A stretch of 9,076 bases of DNA from Spirochaetaceae bacterium. GTDB lineage: Bacteria > Spirochaetota > Spirochaetia > UBA9216. The notes below the pieces were generated by a model, which worked only from the letters and a program-made list of their open reading frames with translations, was not told where the DNA came from and ran no database searches. A program made the translations under genes and the position numbers. This document shows positions 1 to 5,417 of this stretch, piece after piece; position 1 is the stretch's first letter; each line of letters opens with the position of its first letter. The DNA lies in the NCBI GenBank assembly GCA_028527945.1, contig JAQQAK010000307.1:1-9076 (forward strand). The letters are read 5' to 3'.

Positions 1-55
1 ACATTTACAGCATGCCGTGATTTTTTCTTCAGAGCCTCTCTTATGAATATCTAAT
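1..55. other. Window edge, no assignable gene
   Basis: This short edge segment follows the MATE stop codon on the minus strand. On the plus strand, frame 1 is open from base 1 to a TAA at 52-54 (17 codons, ending in the residues RASLMNI). It could be the tail of a gene convergent with the transporter. Seventeen codons carry no recognisable motif and a second plus frame is open to 46, so no gene is called. A tiny AGAG/CTCT palindrome (31-39) has no usable loop and is not a terminator. Confidence 0.15.
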
Positions 56-1399
56 TTACCTGATTTTTCTAAAATTGTAATTATACTTCTTTCTGAAAAT
101 ATAAAAGCATATCACAGAAATAATAATAGTAAGAAACTCAGCGCTGCAAATAGCAAACCATAAACCATTAAATCCTAATATTTTTGTAAACAGAAAAGAA
201 AGAGACAAAGTAAAAATAATAGATCTTGAAAATGAGATTATAGCTGAGACAATTCCATTTCCGTATGCGGTAAAAACTCCTGAAGCATAAATATTTATTC
301 CTGTAAAAAGCATTGCTACAGCAAAAAAACGCATACCAGTAATTGTCATATTATAGACTTCTGTCCCGCTCGATTCATAAATCGAAACAAGATTTCCCGC
401 AAAAGTAAATGTTAAAAAAGAAAGAAGAACTGCGCTTATGATCAACATATTCTTTGACCAATAATGAATGGTATTTATAATATCCTCTTTCTGAGCTCCA
501 TAATAAAAACTTATTAAGGGACCAACTCCTGAAGCATAGCCAAAATATAATGAAGTCATTAAATAACTGATATTCATAATGATACCAATAGAAGCGACTC
601 CTGATTCTCCTGCATATTTAAGAGCCAATAAATTAAAGACAAAAACAACTATTCCGGTCGAGCACTCAGAAACCATTTCTGAAGATCCGTTTACAAGAGA
701 TTTTCTAACAAACTGATAATCCCACTTAGGTTTTACAAATTTAATTGTTTTTGCGTACTTAACAAAATATAAAAGCCCCAAAAAGGCCTTTACTATAAAG
801 CTCAAAACAGATGCGATGGCAGCTCCCTCAACGCCCCAATTGAAAAACCCCATAAAAAGAAAATCCATTACTATCAAGGTAACCCCGCCGGCAACGTTCA
901 TAATTAGAGTATATTTAGGGTTTCCATCAATCCTGATAAAAAAACTAAGCATAACTCCAACAAAAGCAAAAGGAACACCAATATTTGCTAATCTTATATA
1001 GGTTCTACAGGCTCCTTTGAGAGCGTCTGTAGCACCAAGAAGATTGAGAATTGGTTCTATAAAAATGAAAACAATAAGCATGTAAGCAAGACCAATTGCT
1101 AATGCTACAATACAGATAAGACTAAACAATGAGCCAGCCTTTTCTTTTTCTCCCTTTCCTATAATAATAGCGACCAGAGCAGAAGCTCCGGCCGCTGGCA
1201 TAACAGAGAGGCCCCACATCAATGATTCAACAGGATATGAAAGATTCAAAGCGGCAAAGGCTGTGATCCCTAAAAAATTTGCAATCATAATGCTGTCTAT
1301 AACATAATTTATAGACATAAAAACTATCATTACGATAGAAGGGTATATAAATGAGTAAAATGATCTTAATCTAATTCCGTCTTTAAAAATATCCTGCAT
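56..1399 (-). CDS. MATE-family efflux transporter
   Basis: This is a 447-residue inner-membrane protein of the MATE (multidrug and toxic compound extrusion) family, which exports cationic compounds in exchange for Na+ or H+. The length is normal for the family. The protein is almost entirely hydrophobic, with about 12 membrane segments in two homologous halves (roughly 10-215 and 230-435). Family signatures include the first-half stretch RIDGNPKY (156-163), which leads into a helix with D179 and the GVEGAAIASV stretch (189-198). In the second half, NGSSEMVSE (237-245) starts the repeat and GVGPLISFYYGAQ (291-303) follows. These features fit the MepA/NorM-like branch common in gut anaerobes. 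The ATG at 1399 has no Shine-Dalgarno in front of it (the preceding bases read GCGACAACCAT), but the N-terminus aligns with the family so the start is kept. The substrate cannot be read from sequence. It is preceded by a terminator and a 258-bp spacer, so it is probably its own transcription unit. A link to the upstream metabolic genes is not shown. Confidence 0.92.
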   Translation of the reverse strand: MQDIFKDGIRLRSFYSFIYPSIVMIVFMSINYVIDSIMIANFLGITAFAALNLSYPVESLMWGLSVMPAAGASALVAIIIGKGEKEKAGSLFSLICIVALAIGLAYMLIVFIFIEPILNLLGATDALKGACRTYIRLANIGVPFAFVGVMLSFFIRIDGNPKYTLIMNVAGGVTLIVMDFLFMGFFNWGVEGAAIASVLSFIVKAFLGLLYFVKYAKTIKFVKPKWDYQFVRKSLVNGSSEMVSECSTGIVVFVFNLLALKYAGESGVASIGIIMNISYLMTSLYFGYASGVGPLISFYYGAQKEDIINTIHYWSKNMLIISAVLLSFLTFTFAGNLVSIYESSGTEVYNMTITGMRFFAVAMLFTGINIYASGVFTAYGNGIVSAIISFSRSIIFTLSLSFLFTKILGFNGLWFAICSAEFLTIIISVICFYIFRKKYNYNFRKIR

Positions 1400-1430
1400 A
1401 TGGTTGTCGCTAAAATTTCATGTTTAAACT

Positions 1431-1459
1431 TCTTGCCAAACGAATACATTTATGCAAGA
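1431..1459. repeat. Short inverted repeat upstream of MATE gene
   Basis: TCTTGC at 1431-1436 is matched by GCAAGA at 1454-1459, a 6-bp perfect dyad with a 17-bp gap, 32 bp upstream of the transporter start. The position would suit a repressor site. The arms are short and there is no strong promoter hexamer pair nearby, so chance occurrence is quite possible. Confidence 0.2.
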
Positions 1460-1540
1460 TGATCATTAATTTATGAGGTAATCTAAAATAAATCCATAGC
1501 TGATTTGAATGATAGAGAGGTATAATGGCATTCAAAAACC

Positions 1541-1582
1541 ACTATAGTATTATGGTGAGTGTGAACTTTAAATAATCACCAT
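1541..1582. repeat. Nested inverted repeats in spacer
   Basis: ATGGTGA (1552-1558) and TCACCAT (1576-1582) form a 7-bp perfect inverted repeat with a 17-nt loop. Immediately to the left is the perfect palindrome ACTATAGT (1541-1548), flanked so that ACCA (1538-1541) can alternatively pair with TGGT (1553-1556). The cluster lies just beyond the terminator of the dehydrogenase gene and about 150 bp upstream of the transporter start. It is not followed by a T-run in either direction, so it is not itself a terminator. It could be an operator or part of a small dispersed repeat; no second copy is seen in this window. Confidence 0.3.
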
Positions 1583-1587
1583 CCAAC

Positions 1588-1627
1588 AAAAACAAAAAAA
1601 GTCCAAGTTTTTAAATTAAACCTGAAC
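1588..1627 (-). terminator. Rho-independent terminator of the aminotransferase/dehydrogenase unit
   Basis: Read on the minus strand, a 10-bp stem forms between GTTCAGGTTT (1627-1618) and AAACTTGGAC (1610-1601) with a 7-nt loop. It is followed directly by seven T, a G and five more T (1600-1588). The stem is fully paired only in the minus-strand RNA, where two positions are G-U wobbles; on the plus strand these become C-A mismatches. That asymmetry and the one-sided T-run show the direction. It starts 30 bp after the dehydrogenase stop codon. Confidence 0.85.
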
Positions 1628-1657
1628 TTTAAGATTGCATTTAATTTTATAAAGGTT

Positions 1658-2794
1658 TTACCTTGACCAAGCTTCTGTATATAAATCAAAAGCATCCTTC
1701 TGAGTAACTTCTCTGGGATTATTAACCAGTAATCTGGTTTGATCCATTACCGAAATAGACATTGGTTTTATCGCGCTTTCAGGAATATCAATCGCTTTCA
1801 AGTTTCTTGGAAGATTGACATCTTCACAAAGTTTTTCAACTTCAGAAATACAATCCTGCCAATCAGCCCCTTTCTTGCCACTCATAAGTTCAGCTACATG
1901 AGCAAAACGTTCTTTTTTTGATGAAGCGTTGAATTTTATAATTACAGGAAGCATCAGACTATTAGCCATTCCATGTGGAACATGAAACATTCCACCAAGA
2001 GGATAAGCAAAAGCGTGAACCGCTGTTACTCCGGCATTAGCAAACGCCATACCAGCAAGAAGACTTCCAAGCAACATATTCTCTCGAGCAAAAAGATCTT
2101 CTCCGTTATTATAGGCAGCTCTAATATTTCCGGAAATAAGTTTAATAGCTTTTACAGCGAGAGCATCAGTATACTCAGTTGCATTTGCCGAAGTATAAGC
2201 CTCTACACAATGGCAGAAAGCATCTAACCCGGTTGCTGCGGTTGACTTTTGAGGAAGTCCTGTAGTTAACTCTGGATCTAAAAAAGCATATTTAGGTATA
2301 ACAAAACTTGAACCAAAACCTTTCTTTGTCTGATTTTCAAGATCAGAAAGAATAGAAAGATGTGTAACTTCACTTCCTGTTCCGGCTGTTGTAGGAACTG
2401 CTATAAGAGGGAGTCCTGGCTTTGGTAAAAGCCCCACCCCAATATAATCACGAATAGAACCTTCATTTGTAACCATGGCAGCAGCGACCTTAGCAGAATC
2501 AAGAGCACTTCCTCCACCAAGACCTATTACAGCCTGAACTCCACTTTTCCGAGCTTTTTCAGCAATGCTGTCAACTAGCTGAATACTTGGATCAGGCTGA
2601 ACATCATCTGAGTGAACAACCGTAATACCAGAAGCATCTAAAACAGTTTTGACCTTATCGTAATTTCCTACGCGTACGGTACCTTTTCCTGTGACAACCA
2701 TTACCTTCTTCGCATTAAGTTCTTTCAATGCTGTAGGTATGTCGTTAATACATCCTGCGCCAATCTTTATTTGCGGCATAGGCCATATATTCAT
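1658..2794 (-). CDS. Iron-containing alcohol dehydrogenase (semialdehyde or sulfoacetaldehyde reductase candidate)
   Basis: This is a 378-residue cytoplasmic group III (Fe-type) alcohol dehydrogenase of normal family length, which reduces an aldehyde to an alcohol with NAD(P)H. The N-terminal dinucleotide-binding half carries GGGSALDSAK (93-102) and PTTAGTGSE (134-142). The C-terminal metal-binding half supplies the expected ligand set: D191 and H195 in GLDAFCHCVEAY, H260 in VTAVHAFAYPLGG, and H274 in HVPHGMAN. The ATG is preceded by GGAG at an 8-nt spacing (2806-2803). The gene follows the aminotransferase by 26 bp and is followed by a strong terminator, so the two form one transcription unit. 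Family members that work after an omega-aminotransferase include 4-hydroxybutyrate dehydrogenase (GABA route) and sulfoacetaldehyde reductase SarD (taurine route). The family also contains 1,3-propanediol, lactaldehyde and butanol enzymes, so the substrate remains open. The reductive direction is inferred from context. Confidence 0.93.
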   Translation of the reverse strand: MNIWPMPQIKIGAGCINDIPTALKELNAKKVMVVTGKGTVRVGNYDKVKTVLDASGITVVHSDDVQPDPSIQLVDSIAEKARKSGVQAVIGLGGGSALDSAKVAAAMVTNEGSIRDYIGVGLLPKPGLPLIAVPTTAGTGSEVTHLSILSDLENQTKKGFGSSFVIPKYAFLDPELTTGLPQKSTAATGLDAFCHCVEAYTSANATEYTDALAVKAIKLISGNIRAAYNNGEDLFARENMLLGSLLAGMAFANAGVTAVHAFAYPLGGMFHVPHGMANSLMLPVIIKFNASSKKERFAHVAELMSGKKGADWQDCISEVEKLCEDVNLPRNLKAIDIPESAIKPMSISVMDQTRLLVNNPREVTQKDAFDLYTEAWSR

Positions 2795-2820
2795 TTTAGT
2801 TTCTCCAAAAATTTTATATT

Positions 2821-4074
2821 TTATAGAACCTTTTTAAGGGACTTGGTAAATCTATTAATACCATCTGCCATTTCATCTTCAGAAATAATAAGAGGCGGAA
2901 TCCATCTAATGATATTATTAAAGGTACCACAACCTAACATTAACATATTTTCCTTTAGGCATTCATTGATAACAGCCTTTGCTATCGTTGCATCAGGTTT
3001 TCCGTCACTGACAAATTCTGTTGCGACCATGCAACCACGTCCCCGCACATCACCAATTGCAGGATACTTTTCCTGTAATTCTTTTAAAGCAGACATTAGC
3101 TGTGAGCCTCTGGCGGCTGCATTATCAGCAAGTTTCTCCTCTTTCATAACTCTTACTGTCGCCGCAGCAGCAGCACATGCCATTGTATTGGCACTGTAAG
3201 TTCCACCATGAGAACCTGCTCTCCAGTTTTCCTGAAACTTCCTCTTATATGCTATGCCTGATATAGGAATCCCAGAACCAAGCCCTTTTGCCATAGTCAT
3301 AATATCCGGAACAATATTTTCATGCTGTACACAAAAAAACTTACCGGTACGACAAAAACCAGACTGAACTTCATCTGCTATCATCATTATTCCATATTCA
3401 TCACAAAGATCTCTTACAGCCTGAAGGAATCCTGCTGGAGGAACAACATAGCCACCTTCACCAAGAAGAGGTTCTATAATAATAGCCGCGGTTTCATCAG
3501 GCTTGGACTGCCCAAGCAATGTCCTTTTAAGCTCTTTTAAAGCAAATTCCTTTGTAGTTTCTTCATCCCAACCATAATAATAAGCATAAGGATACGGGCT
3601 GACAAAGATTCCTCCAGGAAGAGGCTGATAACCTTCTCTATAACCTGTTTTACTTGTTGTCATTGCCATAGTGAGATGTGTTCTACCATGAAAAGAACCA
3701 TTAAAAACAATAACATTAGGTCGTCCTGTAGCATGTTTTGCAAGCTTTACAGCAGACTCAACAGCTTCTGCCCCACTGCATGTAAAGAAGAATGTATCAA
3801 GCCCTTCCGGCATTACAGGTGAAAGCTCGTTTACAAGATCGATTACCGGCTGATGGTAAACAATATTAAATTGTCCAAAAAGAAGTTTTTCTGACTGAGC
3901 CTTAATAGCCTCAACAACCTTGGGGTGACAATGGCCTGTATTAGTAACTCCTATACCACTTGTAAAATCGAGGTATTTATTTCCATCTTTATCATAAAAC
4001 CAACAACCTTCCCCCCTATCAACAACAATATCTGTGGAATGGGTCCACACCGATGAAATTGCATTATTAATCAT
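2821..4074 (-). CDS. Class III omega-aminotransferase, GABA-aminotransferase-like
   Basis: This is a 417-residue, full-length, cytoplasmic PLP enzyme of fold type I. It moves the amino group of a terminal amine to an oxo acid and leaves an aldehyde. Visible active-site parts are S100-G101-A102 (phosphate cup), SFHGR (127-131, stacking region), the IADEVQSG block with D234 for the pyridine nitrogen, K263 in MTMAKG as the Schiff-base lysine, and T292 in GGTYSAN (phosphate contact from the partner subunit). E206 in GEGG and R390 in NNIIRW correspond to the glutamate switch and the carboxylate-binding arginine of GabT-type enzymes. This pair favours an omega-amino donor with glutamate/2-oxoglutarate over a pyruvate-specific enzyme. 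The ATG is preceded by AGGAG at 4085-4081 with a 6-nt gap. It is the first gene of a unit with the Fe alcohol dehydrogenase. GABA is the default guess; beta-alanine, 5-aminovalerate, taurine and ornithine-like donors are alternatives. Confidence 0.92.
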   Translation of the reverse strand: MINNAISSVWTHSTDIVVDRGEGCWFYDKDGNKYLDFTSGIGVTNTGHCHPKVVEAIKAQSEKLLFGQFNIVYHQPVIDLVNELSPVMPEGLDTFFFTCSGAEAVESAVKLAKHATGRPNVIVFNGSFHGRTHLTMAMTTSKTGYREGYQPLPGGIFVSPYPYAYYYGWDEETTKEFALKELKRTLLGQSKPDETAAIIIEPLLGEGGYVVPPAGFLQAVRDLCDEYGIMMIADEVQSGFCRTGKFFCVQHENIVPDIMTMAKGLGSGIPISGIAYKRKFQENWRAGSHGGTYSANTMACAAAAATVRVMKEEKLADNAAARGSQLMSALKELQEKYPAIGDVRGRGCMVATEFVSDGKPDATIAKAVINECLKENMLMLGCGTFNNIIRWIPPLIISEDEMADGINRFTKSLKKVL

Positions 4075-4105
4075 AGAGCTCTCCTGTAAAAATATTTTCT
4101 ATATA

Positions 4106-4128
4106 TTGTGAAGTAAATCCACTCACAA
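4106..4128. repeat. Inverted repeat in aminotransferase leader
   Basis: TTGTGAAGT (4106-4114) and ACTCACAA (4121-4128) pair as an 8-bp stem with one bulged base and a 6-nt loop. If the promoter called at 4204-4232 is right, the hairpin lies in the untranslated leader, about 20 nt upstream of the Shine-Dalgarno. It could act as an RNA hairpin or as a DNA operator. The half-sites resemble the TGTGA/TCACA halves of CRP-type sites, but the gap is 11 bp, not 6, so a CRP site is not claimed. Confidence 0.35.
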
Positions 4129-4194
4129 GCGAATCTTATACCTGAAGGATAATAAAAAAAAGCAAAAAATTATGTTTTTTCTATGTCATCAGAC

Positions 4195-4232
4195 TGATTT
4201 TAAATCATAAAATTGTATAAATAATTTTTCAA
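4195..4232 (-). promoter_or_regulatory. Sigma-70-type promoter for the aminotransferase unit, with dyad at the start site
   Basis: On the minus strand TTGAAA (4232-4227) and TATGAT (4209-4204) are separated by exactly 17 bp; each matches the consensus at five of six positions. The expected start is near 4197, which gives a leader of about 123 nt. Behind the -35, on its upstream side, lies a nearly pure A/T tract (4233-4262) that could act as an UP element. TGATTT-T-AAATCA (4195-4207) is a near-perfect palindrome overlapping the -10 and the start, a classic place for a repressor. The halves look like FNR/CRP-family ones, but the spacing of 5 bp between TGAT and ATCA is not canonical. Confidence 0.55.
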
Positions 4233-4264
4233 TGTTAAAAAATAAAAAAAATAAAATAAATCTC

Positions 4265-4293
4265 TTGCTATAGATAACCACAGAAGATATAGT
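4265..4293 (+). promoter_or_regulatory. Putative promoter for the GGDEF gene
   Basis: TTGCTA (4265-4270) and TATAGT (4288-4293) are separated by 17 bp and match the consensus at four and five of six positions. The predicted start falls at about 4300, at or next to the ATG at 4301, so the transcript would be leaderless. It is back to back with the minus-strand promoter, and the two -35 elements are separated by 32 bp of almost pure A/T. AT-rich sequence produces such hexamers by chance, so confidence is moderate. Confidence 0.4.
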
Positions 4294-4300
4294 TACAAAA

Positions 4301-5410
4301 ATGAAAATCAAAGAAGGTAAGTACTCTGTTAAAGATAGAATATTTATCTATTATATGCTATTCTTTTCTTTACTCGCTATAGTTGAAATTGTTTCAAATA
4401 TTTTCTATGGGTTAAAATTTTTTTATAACTATAAATGGATTATGACATTTATATCCAGCAGCCTATTAATGTGTTTATCATTGAAATCAAAAAACACTAA
4501 ACTGCTAAAACGAATAGGAATATATTTTGGAGCCTTTGCCATAATACCAATGGCATGGATTGACAGCCCAGGAATCCAAAGCAGCAGCATTTTATACTCA
4601 TTCCTAATTCTTATAATGATAAACTACCTTTTGGTAGGTATAGAAAGAATAATCTTGACATTTCTATATACCGGAGAAAATCTTTCTATAATCTTTCTTT
4701 ACTTAAAGCACCCAGATTTTTTCAAGCCATTAACAATTAAACAACAAAACCTTGACTGGATGATTAGTATCCCTACAATATTCTTTTTCACATCAATTCT
4801 TCTGATAACATTCGAAAGAGCATATGAAAGGGAAAGAAGAAAAAATGAGAGCACATCTATTATCTTAAAAAAGAAGTCACAAACAGATTACCTGACAGGA
4901 CTTTTTAACAGAGAGCATTTATCTGAAAACTGGCCTCGACTTCTTAATTTACACAGAAGAAGAAACGATTCTATTTCATTAATAATGTTTGATATAGATT
5001 TTTTTAAAAACTACAACGACCATTATGGCCATCCTATGGGAGACAAATGTCTTGTATCCTTTGCCCACATTCTTGAAAGCAATACTGAGCGTGAATTTGA
5101 TTTTGCGTACAGACTTGGAGGGGAGGAGTTTTTAATCATTCTTGGACAGACAAACAAAAGAGGCGCTGTAAACGTTGCTAAAAAAATAATGAAAGCCTTA
5201 GAAAATACAGCTATTCCTCATGAATACTCTTCTGTAGATAAAATAGTAACAGCTACAGCAGGAATAACCACCTTTGTTGTGGGTGAAAATGAAAAGAGCT
5301 GTGAAGTTTTGATTAATGAAGCTGACCAAGCTCTTTACAATGGAAAAAATAATGGCCGCAACAGAATTGTATGTTATTCTGAAGAGGCATACATTAATTC
5401 ATTAAAATAA
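4301..5410 (+). CDS. Membrane-anchored GGDEF diguanylate cyclase
   Basis: This 369-residue protein makes the second messenger c-di-GMP from two GTP. Residues 1-175 form about six membrane segments (roughly 13-37, 46-61, 72-87, 96-113, 116-135 and 153-172), a sensor region I cannot assign to a named family. A charged, probably helical linker (173-192, rich in E, R and K) leads to the catalytic domain at about 193-362. The domain is complete: TDYLTGLFNRE (195-205), the metal-binding DIDFFKNYND (231-240), the active-site GGEEF (273-277) and the ADQALYNGKNNGRN end motif (341-354). An inhibitory site RxxD (R264-D267) lies at the canonical distance before GGEEF, so product feedback is expected. No EAL domain is fused, so this is a cyclase only. 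No Shine-Dalgarno precedes the ATG at 4301. The next in-frame Met (residue 19) would cut into the first membrane segment, so the upstream start is kept. Its output target is unknown; motility or adhesion are only general possibilities. Confidence 0.92.
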   Translation: MKIKEGKYSVKDRIFIYYMLFFSLLAIVEIVSNIFYGLKFFYNYKWIMTFISSSLLMCLSLKSKNTKLLKRIGIYFGAFAIIPMAWIDSPGIQSSSILYSFLILIMINYLLVGIERIILTFLYTGENLSIIFLYLKHPDFFKPLTIKQQNLDWMISIPTIFFFTSILLITFERAYERERRKNESTSIILKKKSQTDYLTGLFNREHLSENWPRLLNLHRRRNDSISLIMFDIDFFKNYNDHYGHPMGDKCLVSFAHILESNTEREFDFAYRLGGEEFLIILGQTNKRGAVNVAKKIMKALENTAIPHEYSSVDKIVTATAGITTFVVGENEKSCEVLINEADQALYNGKNNGRNRIVCYSEEAYINSLK

Positions 5411-5417
5411 CTAATCT

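Noticed and set aside
1..54. C-terminal end of a plus-strand gene entering from the left
   Set aside because: Seventeen open codons are not enough to support a gene; a second plus frame is open for nearly as long.
1521..1526. Plus-strand promoter with perfect TATAAT
   Set aside because: There is no -35 hexamer at a usable distance (TTGAAT is only 10 bp away), and transcription would run into the antisense strand of the dehydrogenase gene with no plus-strand gene to serve.
2771..3199. Plus-strand open frame of 142 codons opposite the aminotransferase
   Set aside because: It lies almost wholly within the well-supported minus-strand aminotransferase, has no recognisable motif and no ribosome site. 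The same applies to the other plus-strand open frames within the minus-strand genes (for example 5425-5763, 5748-6095, 7102-7377 and 7386-7739).
4106..4128. CRP-type operator
   Set aside because: TGTGA and TCACA halves are present but separated by 11 bp rather than 6, and one arm has a bulge.
4153..4180. Terminator or attenuator in the aminotransferase leader
   Set aside because: The A6/T6 stem is made only of A-U pairs and would be very weak, although a T-run follows on the minus strand.
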